From contig JAGBXP010000035.1 in NCBI GenBank assembly GCA_017629215.1, positions 1 to 64,000 on the forward strand: a stretch of 64,000 bases of DNA, written 5' to 3'. Below are positions 9,232 to 17,797 of the stretch, piece after piece. The notes under the pieces were generated by a model. That model was not told the origin of the DNA, made no database searches, and saw only the letters and a program-made list of their open reading frames with translations. Position numbers and translations under genes: made by a program. How positions within the stretch are numbered: position 1 is the stretch's first letter; every line of letters starts with the position of its first letter. This stretch comes from a bacterium. GTDB taxonomy: Bacteria > Cyanobacteriota > Vampirovibrionia > Gastranaerophilales > Gastranaerophilaceae.

Positions 9232-9323
9232 TTTATTAATTCCCTCAATCAGATGATTTTTTTAAAATTAGCTAAAGTAAAAGTAAATAAATGTCGTCTG
9301 ACATGGGAGAAATGAGGTAATAA

Positions 9324-10019
9324 ATGCAAATAAACGGTGGCGTAAGATTTTGTGAACAAGGAATAAAAGCTTCTATTAGAGCTATGCACGTTCAAACAGA
9401 AGTCCTTGGTATGATTAACGAAAACATTGTAGGCTTTGATAAAGTTGGTTATCAAAGAAAAGAACCAGTTGTTTCTTCTTTTACAGAATACATTGGTATA
9501 CACGGCTTATCGCAAACTGTTGATGATAAAGTTGGAAGAATTATGGTATCTAGAAATCCATTAGATATAAGCTTGGCAAATAAAGGATATTTTCAAGTCC
9601 AAACTCCAGAGGGAGTAAAACTTACACGTGATGGTAGGTTTAAACTAGATCAATTTGGAAACTTGCTTAATCTTGAGGATCATCCGGTTCTTTCTGACGC
9701 AGGCATGCCTGTAAAATTGCCAATTGTGCCAGATAATCCAGGAGAAGTTGTTATAAATTCAAAAGGTAAAGTGAGTGTATATGATAAAAACATCGGAGGA
9801 CTTATTGAAGCTGGACATTTAGGAATTGTTGACTCTAATGGATTAGCAGTTTTAAATCCTGATGTTAAACAAGGATATAACGAATATTCAAACGTCCTTA
9901 TACAAAACGAATTTCTTGCAGTAAAACCTGTTGTTAGAAATTTTGAAGCTAACAGACAAATTTTCTTAATCGAAAGTTCCAATTTACAAAAGGTTATAAG
10001 CCAATTAGGTTTAAACTAA
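9324..10019 (+). CDS. Flagellar basal-body rod protein, FlgF/FlgG family
   Basis: A 231-aa protein of the rod/hook superfamily. The N-terminal helix (to about residue 45) ends in the family pattern N.vg(F/Y)DKVGYQ. A beta-rich middle follows with the FlgF/G hallmark NKGYFQVQTPEG...LTRDGRFKLDQ.G. The C-terminal helix is shortened but keeps NFEANRQIF, equivalent to the usual 'yEaNqk'. At 231 residues it is shorter than typical FlgG (about 260). It is first of four consecutive rod genes. Distinguishing FlgF from FlgG needs a tree. Confidence 0.8.
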   Translation: MQINGGVRFCEQGIKASIRAMHVQTEVLGMINENIVGFDKVGYQRKEPVVSSFTEYIGIHGLSQTVDDKVGRIMVSRNPLDISLANKGYFQVQTPEGVKLTRDGRFKLDQFGNLLNLEDHPVLSDAGMPVKLPIVPDNPGEVVINSKGKVSVYDKNIGGLIEAGHLGIVDSNGLAVLNPDVKQGYNEYSNVLIQNEFLAVKPVVRNFEANRQIFLIESSNLQKVISQLGLN

Positions 10020-10034
10020 TAGGAGGAAGATATT

Positions 10035-10748
10035 ATGTATAATATGCAAGCAGTAATAAGAAAAAATATAAATAATTCAACTATACAATTTGAAAAATTA
10101 GGCTATATTTCTAATAATATAGCAAATTTTAATACAATTGGTTATAAAACTGTTAGCTTTGAGCAAATTCTCAGAGAGGACGGATATGTTGATGGAGCGA
10201 TTAAAACAAATATTAAAAATGGATCTATTAGAATTAGTGGTAGAGATTTAGATATTGCAATCGACGGAGCTGGTTATATTCCTGTTGTATCAGAGAATGG
10301 AGAAATACAATATACAAGAGATGGTTCATTAACTCGCAGTGAAGGAGGGTTTCTGACTACAACAGATGGCTGGATGGTTGGTGATGGAATTAAAGTCCCT
10401 GCTAATTCATATAAGCTAGAAATTAAATCTAATGGTGATGTCTATAATTATGATAATGCAGGTTCTTTGCCAGAAAAAATAGGTACAATACCGATTGTAC
10501 AATTTGATTGTCCAGAAGAACTTGAACAAGGACATAATAATAAAATGATTGCTACAGAAACATCTGGAGCTCCAGTTATTGTTAAAAAAAATCAAAACAT
10601 AAAACAACATGCTCTTGAAGCTTCTAACGCAAACATGTATGACGAATTAAATGATTTGATGAGACTAAATACATCAATGATTGCAAGTATGAACTTAATG
10701 CGTGTAGCAGATGATATGTATAATAAAGCTATAAATATCAGAGAATAA
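10035..10748 (+). CDS. Flagellar basal-body rod protein, FlgF/FlgG family (second copy)
   Basis: A 237-aa paralogue of the preceding gene, 15 nt downstream with a strong AGGAGGAAG ribosome site. The N-terminal helix carries NNIANFNTIGYKT, the rod-family 'NiAN..T.GyK' box. The beta domain shows AIDGAGYIPV and YTRDGSLTRSEGG. The C-terminal helix (about 195-237, M-rich) lacks the canonical yEaNqk motif. Such FlgF/FlgG pairs build the proximal and distal rod across the periplasm. Together with flgB and flgC it forms a compact rod operon. Confidence 0.8.
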   Translation: MYNMQAVIRKNINNSTIQFEKLGYISNNIANFNTIGYKTVSFEQILREDGYVDGAIKTNIKNGSIRISGRDLDIAIDGAGYIPVVSENGEIQYTRDGSLTRSEGGFLTTTDGWMVGDGIKVPANSYKLEIKSNGDVYNYDNAGSLPEKIGTIPIVQFDCPEELEQGHNNKMIATETSGAPVIVKKNQNIKQHALEASNANMYDELNDLMRLNTSMIASMNLMRVADDMYNKAINIRE

Positions 10749-10772
10749 ATTTAACTAAAAAGAGGACTAAAA

Positions 10773-11123
10773 ATGACATTCACAGCACTTGATTCTATGG
10801 GTAAAACTTCATTAATGCTTGATTTGATTTCTCAAAAGCAAAGGGCATTAGGTTCTAACGTCGCAAATGTTGATACACCTGGGTACGTTAGACGTGATAT
10901 TGATTTTTCTCAATATTTAGGAAGCATGAATAGTCCTTTGGAAACTAAACTTTCTACAGCACTCGGTCCATCTGGTGTTATTGAGGATAGACGAGGAAAA
11001 GAAATCGATATTGCTGATGAATTAGCAGAGCTTCAAAAAAATTCATTAATGTATACAATGGCAACTAGAAGAATGTCAAATATAATTACAGAAATGAAAA
11101 CAGTATTAAACGTAGGTAAATAG
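10773..11123 (+). CDS. flgB: Flagellar basal-body rod protein FlgB
   Basis: The 116-aa product fits the short FlgB class. It starts FTALDSMGK, has the N-terminal rod box SNVANVDTPGYVRRDIDF (about 29-46), a short middle, and a C-terminal helix with SLMYTMATRRMSNII. FlgB forms the innermost proximal rod. It is third in the operon, 24 nt after the FlgF/G gene and 23 nt before flgC, with an AAGAGGA ribosome site. The neighbour identities make the assignment secure. Confidence 0.88.
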   Translation: MTFTALDSMGKTSLMLDLISQKQRALGSNVANVDTPGYVRRDIDFSQYLGSMNSPLETKLSTALGPSGVIEDRRGKEIDIADELAELQKNSLMYTMATRRMSNIITEMKTVLNVGK

Positions 11124-11146
11124 AAATAAATTGAAAGGTTGATAAT

Positions 11147-11590
11147 ATGAGTATTCTTGAATCAATGAATATAGGTTCTAATGCTTTGAGAGCGCATGGT
11201 CTAAGACTTGATATCCATGCTAAAAATATTGCTAATATTGATACTCCAAATTATGTAAGAAGAATACCTGTTTTAAACGCATCAGAAGATATTTCGTTTC
11301 ATGGATTAATGAATACAATGAAAAATGATGTCTTTGGAGTTGGGACTCTACCTTATCTTCAAGGAGGTGTAACATTCAATGGTTGTGTAGAAGATCCAAC
11401 TATTGGAGAAAGAATATACTCTCCAGGTCATCCTGACGCTGATGCAAATGGATATATAAGAGCATCAAATGTAAATGCTATGGTTGACATGGCAGATGCC
11501 ATTATGGCTCAAAGAGCTTATGAAGCAAACTTAGCATTAATAAACATATCTAGAGCAATGGCAAATAAAGCAACTGAAATAGGAAGATAA
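11147..11590 (+). CDS. flgC: Flagellar basal-body rod protein FlgC
   Basis: A 147-aa protein with the FlgC layout: N-terminal helix with the box KNIANIDTPNYVRR (about 26-39), a central loop carrying the FlgC-typical YSPGHPDADANGYI (about 97-110), then NAMVDMADAIMAQRAYEANL and a terminal helix. FlgC is a proximal rod subunit. The gene is followed by a strong terminator that closes the rod operon. The order F/G-F/G-B-C, with neither fliE nor flgD/E, differs from the common flgBC-fliE arrangement. Confidence 0.92.
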   Translation: MSILESMNIGSNALRAHGLRLDIHAKNIANIDTPNYVRRIPVLNASEDISFHGLMNTMKNDVFGVGTLPYLQGGVTFNGCVEDPTIGERIYSPGHPDADANGYIRASNVNAMVDMADAIMAQRAYEANLALINISRAMANKATEIGR

Positions 11591-11605
11591 GAATTTTTAA
11601 AACTT

Positions 11606-11646
11606 AAAAGAGCTTGGAATAATATTTTATTTCAAGCTCTTTTAGT
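11606..11646 (+). terminator. Terminator of the flagellar rod operon
   Basis: A perfect 11-bp stem (AAAAGAGCTTG/CAAGCTCTTTT, arms 11606-11616 and 11633-11643) ends in a T-run, just after flgC. Confidence 0.85.
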
Positions 11647-11675
11647 ATATAATATAGCTAGGATTGGAGTTTATT

Positions 11676-12521
11676 ATGTTTAGAGATTTTAACGAAGTAA
11701 TTTGCTTAGGAATGGGAGGTTCTTACTCAGAAATAGCAAAGGATAAGCTATTTAAAGCTTATGATTTATATTTATATCAAAGATCCCTAAATTCTATTAA
11801 AGAATGTATTGAATATGTTGACGAATTTTCTAATGCAATTGCAATAATTCCAGTAGAAACATCATATAAAGGTATCATAAGAGAAAGCATTGATAACCTA
11901 ATTGCTACTAAGAACCAAAATATTCAAATTCTTGCTGAAACAAATATTCCAGTTAATGACTGTATCCTTTCTAAAACAACAGAATTTTATAGCATTATGG
12001 GATTAATCGCTAACCCAAATGCTCTTGGAAAATGTAAAAAGTTTTTAAAAGAAGATATGCCAAGGCAACTAAATATAGTTATGGCTGATAGCATGGATGA
12101 TTCAGCAAGATTGTTAAATAACTATAACTTAACTTACTCTATTATAGGCACAGAAAAAACAGCAGAGTTGTATAATTTAAACATTTTAAAAGAGCATATT
12201 GAGGACGATAAAGATAATAACCGACGTTTTATTGTAATTGGCGATGGCTCAACAAAAGCTACCGGAAATGATAAAACAAGTATTGTTATATTTTTAGATG
12301 ATCGCCAAGGTGCATTGATGGATATTGTACAAATTTTTGTAAAATATCATATTAATATTACTCATATAAATTCAAAAATGATGAACAATAGAGCCGAAGA
12401 ACAGGCTGTCTTTATTGATTTTGATGGACATAAGGATGATGATTCAATTAAGAACCTTTTAAACGATCTAGCTCCTCATAGTAAAGCTGTTCGTGTAATA
12501 GGCTCTTATACAAAGTTTTAA
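11676..12521 (+). CDS. Prephenate dehydratase homologue with ACT domain, catalytic Thr not conserved
   Basis: Start ATG 11676 is chosen because GGAG lies 6 nt upstream; an upstream TTG at 11664 would swallow that site. The 281-aa protein has the prephenate dehydratase (phenylalanine synthesis) type II periplasmic-binding fold. It shows GGSYSE for GTFSE near residue 17, and ETSYKG where the family has ENSxxG. A C-terminal ACT regulatory domain (about 202-281) has the ligand loop DDRQGALMDI. The near-universal TRF motif, whose Thr is catalytic, reads RRF here (first Arg at residue 183: DNNRRF). It may be an inactive or re-purposed homologue, or an enzyme with altered chemistry. Monocistronic. 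Confidence 0.75.
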   Translation: MFRDFNEVICLGMGGSYSEIAKDKLFKAYDLYLYQRSLNSIKECIEYVDEFSNAIAIIPVETSYKGIIRESIDNLIATKNQNIQILAETNIPVNDCILSKTTEFYSIMGLIANPNALGKCKKFLKEDMPRQLNIVMADSMDDSARLLNNYNLTYSIIGTEKTAELYNLNILKEHIEDDKDNNRRFIVIGDGSTKATGNDKTSIVIFLDDRQGALMDIVQIFVKYHINITHINSKMMNNRAEEQAVFIDFDGHKDDDSIKNLLNDLAPHSKAVRVIGSYTKF

Positions 12522-12566
12522 TTAATTGAATACAATATCCTCCATTTGTATGTTATCTATATCATT

Positions 12567-12588
12567 CAAGTTTAATAAAATAAACTTG
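12567..12588 (+). other. Hairpin in the leader of the TPR gene
   Basis: CAAGTTTA (12567-12574) and TAAACTTG (12581-12588) form an 8-bp stem with a 6-nt loop. The stem ends at the Shine-Dalgarno GGGAGAGG. It could be a weak terminator of the upstream gene or a translation-control hairpin. Confidence 0.4.
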
Positions 12589-12598
12589 GGAGAGGATA

Positions 12599-13372
12599 AT
12601 GCAAATTAACTCAAATATTGAGAGCAATTTGGCTAAGGCCATAAATAAGGTTACATTGCCGAAAAAAACACGTTCTTACGAATTGTGTATAAAAGCTGAT
12701 GCAATGCGTTTTGCAAAACTCTACCGAGAGTCTGTTAAATGCTATTTAGATTCAATAATGATGGATAGAAGTTATCAAGAGTCTTATTGGGGGTTAGCAA
12801 TTTCTTATAAATATTTGCAAGAATACCCAAAAGCGATTAAAACTTTAGAAAAACTTATTGAACTTGATGATAGTAATGACAAATACTATTATGAGCTAGG
12901 TGTCTGTTATTTATCAGATGGACAGCCTGCCAAAGCAATCCCACATTTAGTACAATGTATCGTAACAAATAGAGAGAATTTAGAAGCTCAAATTCAACTA
13001 GCTATAGCACATGAGCTAGTTGAAGAACAAGAGCTTTCGCTCATGATTTACAACAAATTAATAGAAACAAACCCTGAGTATCTAAAAGCTTATTATAATA
13101 AAGGTGCTATGTTGATGGGTTTAGGAGATTTCAAAGAAGCTTCAAAAACTTTTTTCCAACTGCTAAAACGTAACCCTGATTATTATAAGGCTTATTTAGG
13201 AATTGCAATGAGTTTTGATAAGCTTGAGTTGTACAGTGATGCAATTAGATATTACAAAAAATTCTTGAGATTAAAAAATTTCTCAGATGATGCACTTTTT
13301 GCTCGTCAAAGGATTAAAGAACTAAAAGCGTCCATGCCAGTAAAAAATATAACTCTAAAATTGGTTCGTTAA
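12599..13372 (+). CDS. TPR-repeat protein
   Basis: A 257-aa soluble protein with about six tetratricopeptide repeats covering residues 25-235. Repeat motifs such as SYWGLAISYKYLQEYPKAIK and YYELGVCYLSDGQPAKAI show the standard 34-residue pattern. The 15-residue N-terminus is non-repetitive and there is no signal peptide, so it is probably a cytoplasmic adaptor. The ribosome site GGGAGAGG is strong. Its 3' end overlaps the convergent gene at 13355 by 18 bp. Function beyond protein binding cannot be read from the sequence. Confidence 0.8.
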   Translation: MQINSNIESNLAKAINKVTLPKKTRSYELCIKADAMRFAKLYRESVKCYLDSIMMDRSYQESYWGLAISYKYLQEYPKAIKTLEKLIELDDSNDKYYYELGVCYLSDGQPAKAIPHLVQCIVTNRENLEAQIQLAIAHELVEEQELSLMIYNKLIETNPEYLKAYYNKGAMLMGLGDFKEASKTFFQLLKRNPDYYKAYLGIAMSFDKLELYSDAIRYYKKFLRLKNFSDDALFARQRIKELKASMPVKNITLKLVR

Positions 13373-13921
13373 TTTGTTATAATTATCTAAATAATCTTTA
13401 GCAATTTTGTCTTTGCCTAAATTTTTATATACATAAGCCAAATTATAATGAATTTCTGGAATATTATTATTTAAAGTAACAGCTTTAATTAACTCTGATT
13501 TAGCTTTTTTTAGCTCTGCTTGCTTAATATATGCACAAGCTAAATTGTAATATACATAAGGATTTTTTTTGTTATATTTTATAGCTAATTTATAATTTTC
13601 AATCGCAAAGCTATATTTTTCATCAGCTAAATAATGATTAGCTAAATTATAATAAGCTTTGTAATATTTTTTGTCTGCAAATATTGCTTTCTGATACATA
13701 AATTCAGCATTTTGTCTTTCGCCCTTTTCATCTAACAAATTTCCTAATAAAAGCCAATCTTGTGCTGAGCGTTCATGTTCATTTATTTGCAATAATAATT
13801 CTAATGTCTTTTGGAAATTATTATCACTATAAAAAGCTGTTGCCTGCTGTGATAATTCATGAGATGCAAAACAAGTATTCACTCCTAATATTATCAACGA
13901 TATAAAAAAGATCTTCTTCAT
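13355..13921 (-). CDS. Exported TPR-repeat protein
   Basis: A 188-aa protein with a signal peptide (basic MKK, hydrophobic run, cleavage near CFA|SH at residue 19). About four TPRs follow, with very regular repeats (YYNLANHYLADEKYSFAIE, YYNLACAYIKQAELKKAK, HYNLAYVYKNLGKDKIAK). It probably sits in the periplasm. A Cys at residue 17 lies before the cleavage site, so a lipoprotein box is not clear. It is convergent with, and overlaps, the cytoplasmic TPR gene by 18 bp. Confidence 0.78.
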   Translation of the reverse strand: MKKIFFISLIILGVNTCFASHELSQQATAFYSDNNFQKTLELLLQINEHERSAQDWLLLGNLLDEKGERQNAEFMYQKAIFADKKYYKAYYNLANHYLADEKYSFAIENYKLAIKYNKKNPYVYYNLACAYIKQAELKKAKSELIKAVTLNNNIPEIHYNLAYVYKNLGKDKIAKDYLDNYNKLTNQF

Positions 13922-14014
13922 AAAATAATTTTAATTTAAAACTATATTTTTTTCAAATTCTATTTAAGTGAATACAAAGTATTTCATGATTAATTTAATT
14001 AGAAAGCCAAACTA

Positions 14015-15610
14015 TTATCTAGACACTCTTAAATGTCTTGTTTCACCTTCTCCAATAGAAGTACTTTTAAGGCCATATTGTTCTACAAGGTCATGTTGAA
14101 GCTTTCGCACTTGAGTATTTTGAGGTAAAAGATCTACATACGGTACACCGTCTTGAATTTGTTTTATAGCGTTTTTTGCTTCATCTAACGCTTGTTCAGA
14201 TTCATCACAAAAACCTGTATCTTCAGGATTGTCAAATGGTCTTAAATCAAGAGCATCTTTTAAAACTTTTTGTATTTGAGCCATTGAATTTGTTTTAACA
14301 TAAAATATTTGTGCTCTATATTCTTTAGCTGTATTTAAAACTTTTGCTCCACCTTTTGCAAAATTCTTGTGTGCGAGTACTATATCTGCATCATCAACAT
14401 TTCTTGTTATTTCAACATTAAAATTTAATCTTTCAATAGTTTTTTCTACAATCGTTCTAGAAACTGCATATAAATACAATTTACGCAAAGGTTTATTTTG
14501 CTCACAATATTTTTGACGTGAAAAAGAAAAATTCATTTGATTTTCTTCTGGTTTCTGTACTTGCTGAGCAACTGGCACAACAGTTTCTTCTTGTTTTTCT
14601 ACAAAATCACCTACAGGGTTTTTAGAATAATCTTTATCCACCTTCCTTAATTCAGGTCTTATTGGCCACCCTCTTAATATATAATCCACAGCCTCAGATG
14701 AATTTTTATAAACTGCTAAAGTATTTCTATCAATTATTTCAATAACAATATCAAAAGTCGGTTGTTTTTCTCTCTCTAAAACTGTTTTTTGAGAAGCTCG
14801 TCTTTTAGCTTCATCATCACCTAGTGTTACAGATTGTATTCCACCAACTAAATCCGATAAAGTTGGGTTTTTAATTAAACTTTCTAGGCTGTTACCATGT
14901 GCAGTTGCAATAAGCATAACTCCACGTTCAGCAATAGTTCTTGCAGCTTGAGCTTCTGCTTCTGTACCAATTTCATCTACAACAATAACTTCTGGTGTAT
15001 GGTTTTCAACAGCTTCAATCATTATATCTTTTTGAAACTCTGGCTGAGGAACTTGCATTCTTCTAGCAGCTCCAATTGCTGGATGTGGTGTATCACCATC
15101 ACCTGCAATCTCATTTGATGTATCAACGATAACAACTCTTTTACCAAGCTCATCAGCTACCAATCTTGAAATTTCTCTTAATTTAGTTGTTTTCCCAACA
15201 CCTGGTCTACCTAAAAATAAAATACTCTTGCCTTGTGTACAAATATCTTTAATACAAGAAATTGTACCAGTAACAACACGACCTATACGACAAGTAAGTC
15301 CAACAATCTTTCCTTGTCTATTACGAATAGCACTTATTCTATGAAGTGTGCCAGGAATTCCTGAACGATTATCATGAGTAAATTCTTGTAAATGTGATGT
15401 GATAAAATTAATATCATTATCATTTATCAATTCTTGTCCAAGTTTTTCAATATTGCCAGTTGAATAACGGACTTCTGCAGGACGTCCAATATCCAAAACA
15501 ATTTCAATAGCATTTGTTAGTTTCTCTGCTGACAGGTAAGGTGCAACTCCTTGGGGCATTATCGACAAGAGTTGTTCAATATCATTCTGTTGCTGTAAAT
15601 TATTCGTCAT
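14015..15610 (-). CDS. Ycf45-type AAA ATPase with C-terminal R3H domain
   Basis: A 531-aa protein with the layout of cyanobacterial/plastid Ycf45, related to the SpoIIIAA ATPase. A beta-rich N-terminal domain (1-130) is followed by a RecA/AAA-like ATPase with Walker A GRPGVGKTT (about 134-142), Walker B VIVVDEIG and sensor ATAHGNSLESL. A Gln-rich linker and a C-terminal R3H nucleic-acid-binding domain complete it, with the R-x3-H signature RKLQH near residue 505. The family is thought to bind single-stranded nucleic acid; its cellular role is unsettled. It is monocistronic. The R3H extension is the strongest cyanobacterial-lineage marker in the window. Confidence 0.85.
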   Translation of the reverse strand: MTNNLQQQNDIEQLLSIMPQGVAPYLSAEKLTNAIEIVLDIGRPAEVRYSTGNIEKLGQELINDNDINFITSHLQEFTHDNRSGIPGTLHRISAIRNRQGKIVGLTCRIGRVVTGTISCIKDICTQGKSILFLGRPGVGKTTKLREISRLVADELGKRVVIVDTSNEIAGDGDTPHPAIGAARRMQVPQPEFQKDIMIEAVENHTPEVIVVDEIGTEAEAQAARTIAERGVMLIATAHGNSLESLIKNPTLSDLVGGIQSVTLGDDEAKRRASQKTVLEREKQPTFDIVIEIIDRNTLAVYKNSSEAVDYILRGWPIRPELRKVDKDYSKNPVGDFVEKQEETVVPVAQQVQKPEENQMNFSFSRQKYCEQNKPLRKLYLYAVSRTIVEKTIERLNFNVEITRNVDDADIVLAHKNFAKGGAKVLNTAKEYRAQIFYVKTNSMAQIQKVLKDALDLRPFDNPEDTGFCDESEQALDEAKNAIKQIQDGVPYVDLLPQNTQVRKLQHDLVEQYGLKSTSIGEGETRHLRVSR

Positions 15611-15770
15611 GTTTATATAGAATGCCTTTCTGCTATCGCATTTGGCTAGGAACTATACAAGCTTATCTCCTACCAATATTATAACATATTTTTGCATGTT
15701 AATGTAACTTTTTTCAAGAATATTAAGATATATTAAGCTTTTTTTGGACATATTTATTTCATTTTTACAT

Positions 15771-15798
15771 AAAAAAAGATGTCTATATTAGACATCTT
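15771..15798 (-). terminator. Terminator of the 98-aa gene
   Basis: A perfect 10-bp stem AAGATGTCTA/TAGACATCTT (15776-15785, 15789-15798; 3-nt loop) is followed by T7 on the minus strand. Confidence 0.85.
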
Positions 15799-15842
15799 AA
15801 TTTTTGTTTTCTCGCTCTCTAATCACTTTAACTAAACTTGAA

Positions 15843-16139
15843 TTAAACGCCTGCTCCGTTTTTGTCTTTAATTTTTGACTGCTCTTCTTTTTTTTCTTCT
15901 TCACTTTTAGCCGCAGCTTTTTTATCTTGTTCAGTTACATAAAGAGTTGCAAACTCTTCATATAAATCTGAGTTAAAGTTTTTAAAAATATCATCAATAT
16001 CAATTTCATCCATTTCTTCAACAGAATTTTGATATGCATCTTCAATGTGTAAATTTTTAGCTTCACGCAAATCTAATGTCTTACCAACTTTTTCGGTAAT
16101 CCAACTTTTTAATAAAGAACTGTTAATATTTGTACTCAT
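15843..16139 (-). CDS. Hypothetical small acidic protein
   Basis: A 98-aa protein, predicted soluble. The first 70 residues look helical and acidic (EEMDEIDIDDIFKNF). The last 28 are a low-complexity Lys/Glu tail that is likely disordered. I recognise no family. It has a reasonable ribosome site (GGGAG upstream of the ATG) and its own terminator, which supports a real gene. Confidence 0.55.
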   Translation of the reverse strand: MSTNINSSLLKSWITEKVGKTLDLREAKNLHIEDAYQNSVEEMDEIDIDDIFKNFNSDLYEEFATLYVTEQDKKAAAKSEEEKKEEQSKIKDKNGAGV

Positions 16140-16346
16140 TTTGTAGCTCCCATTTTAATTCATCTTACACCTATATAAAGTTTTTTTATTTAGCCCGATT
16201 TCAGATGTTTAAATTTTTGTTACAATTCTTTACATATTTAACAAAAATTATAGCTTACGTTGCAAATTCCAAGTTGATATAGTATAATATTTGAGTATTT
16301 TACGTTAGCACGAAATCCCATAGTTTAATTGATTAGAGGTATTTTT

Positions 16347-16922
16347 TTGAGACCTAATTTAAGTGTAAGCTATAATGTTAATTTTCAAGCAAACTGGTAT
16401 GATAAATTTTTTAAACGCATACCTAATAAAGACGTTGTTAATGCTAGCCAGTTTAATGAATTTGGGAAAAAACTTGCTAGCCCTCATTGGAACAGATTAG
16501 CTTTGGGAGTAGCTGGTATCGCAACTTATCCGTTTTGGGATTATTATAACCCTAAAATTGATAGAGATACAGCAAAAGCATCTACAATTAGGACTTCTTC
16601 AAAAATCGTAACTTGCACAGCTACTGGATTTGTAATAAGAGGACTTTGTTATAAGCTTACAGAAAAATATATGCACGGTTCTACAATGGAAGGGTCAACA
16701 TTATTAACTCCAAAATCCATATTAGAAGAAGTAAATGCTGATTTAAGAAATAATAAGTTAAAACTACATAAAAACACTTTTTCAACAGTTATTGCATTGT
16801 TTGTAATGCTTTTTACAAACTTTTTAATTGATGCACCTTTAACAACCATTGTTACAAATAAGTTTTTAAGATTAGCAAATTTGGAGAATAAAGCGAGGGC
16901 TAAAAATGAAAGAGTTATTTAA
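16347..16922 (+). CDS. Uncharacterised membrane protein, first of a two-gene module
   Basis: The start is taken as the TTG at 16347, with AGAGG upstream, giving 191 aa; an earlier TTG at 16329 adds six residues. The N-terminus contains NVNFQA, then a conserved-looking block (HWNRLALGVAGIATYPFWD, followed by NPKIDRDTAKAS and RTSSKIVTC), a central hydrophobic segment, and a C-terminal transmembrane helix (about 150-170). I recall similar protein pairs only from Gastranaerophilales-type genomes and know of no function. The stop overlaps the next gene by 17 nt, so the two are translated together. Confidence 0.55.
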   Translation: MRPNLSVSYNVNFQANWYDKFFKRIPNKDVVNASQFNEFGKKLASPHWNRLALGVAGIATYPFWDYYNPKIDRDTAKASTIRTSSKIVTCTATGFVIRGLCYKLTEKYMHGSTMEGSTLLTPKSILEEVNADLRNNKLKLHKNTFSTVIALFVMLFTNFLIDAPLTTIVTNKFLRLANLENKARAKNERVI

Positions 16923-17583
16923 TAGATTTGCTAGTAATATATCAGAAAGTATTTATAAATATTTTTCTCAAAATTCTGGGAAAATGCTTTTGTCAGCAAA
17001 CATTATTGGGATTTTGCTATCAAGTTTTGCCCAAGCAGGTGCTGTTATGGTGAATAAGGATTACACAAAATCTCAAAAAAAATTTTTAGCATCCCACGAA
17101 TTAATTGACGGATTGCTTATGGTGGCATCAATATTTTTAGTAACAAGACCTATTCAGTGTTTATCTAAGAAACTTGTTAAATCTGGTAAATTGATAACAA
17201 AAGATATGGCAAAATATTTAGAAGAAAACTGTTTGAAAGATAAACGTGGAGATGCTGATTTTGATATAACAAAAGAAGTTAAAGAAATAATACAAAAAAT
17301 TGAAAACTCTGATAAATTTATTAAGGCGTCTGAGATGGAAAAAGAACAGTTGCTCACAAAACACAAGAAAATGCTTAATGATTATAGTATATTTGAAGAT
17401 TCTACATCAGCTATTGCAACTACCATTGGTACAATTACGTCATTCTCATTTGTTTCTCCATATATTAGAAACCAAGCTTTATCAAACATATCAAAATATA
17501 CCAACAACCAATCATTAGATAACAAAAACTTATATAATAAACCTTACAATAATCATTTTCAGAAATCATTAATAAGAATATAA
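16906..17583 (+). CDS. Uncharacterised membrane protein, second of a two-gene module
   Basis: A 225-aa protein whose start overlaps the end of the preceding gene. It has hydrophobic segments around residues 28-48 and 70-87, with the phrase MVNKDYTKSQKKFL between them. A long charged helical region (about 95-155) follows, then a hydrophobic segment near 165-190 and an Asn-rich tail. The partner gene's overlap and matching topology suggest the two proteins act together in the membrane. No enzymatic motif is visible. Confidence 0.55.
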   Translation: MKELFNRFASNISESIYKYFSQNSGKMLLSANIIGILLSSFAQAGAVMVNKDYTKSQKKFLASHELIDGLLMVASIFLVTRPIQCLSKKLVKSGKLITKDMAKYLEENCLKDKRGDADFDITKEVKEIIQKIENSDKFIKASEMEKEQLLTKHKKMLNDYSIFEDSTSAIATTIGTITSFSFVSPYIRNQALSNISKYTNNQSLDNKNLYNKPYNNHFQKSLIRI

Positions 17584-17585
17584 AT

Positions 17586-17622
17586 ACTAGCTCTTAGGAG
17601 CTAGTTCTGTAGGATTAGTTTT
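17586..17622 (+). terminator. Probable terminator of the two-gene membrane module
   Basis: ACTAGCTC (17586-17593) and GAGCTAGT (17598-17605) form an 8-bp stem with a 4-nt loop. A T6 run lies 12 nt further on, so the fit is imperfect. Confidence 0.45.
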
Positions 17623-17797
17623 TTATTAACTTTATAGAGGGTTAATTTTTGTTAAATTTAGTGGTTAATAAAGAAAATAAATCCTTTTAATACATTATAT
17701 TTTTTTTAAAAATATTGCCTAAAATAGATTTTTTTGCTATATTTATAGTGGACGTATATAGTCCTTTAGTAGTACAAAGAAAAGAGAGTTTAAAATT

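Noticed and set aside
9249-9503. Minus-strand frame opposite the first flagellar rod gene
   Set aside because: Shadow of the FlgF/G-type gene, with no family similarity and no ribosome site.
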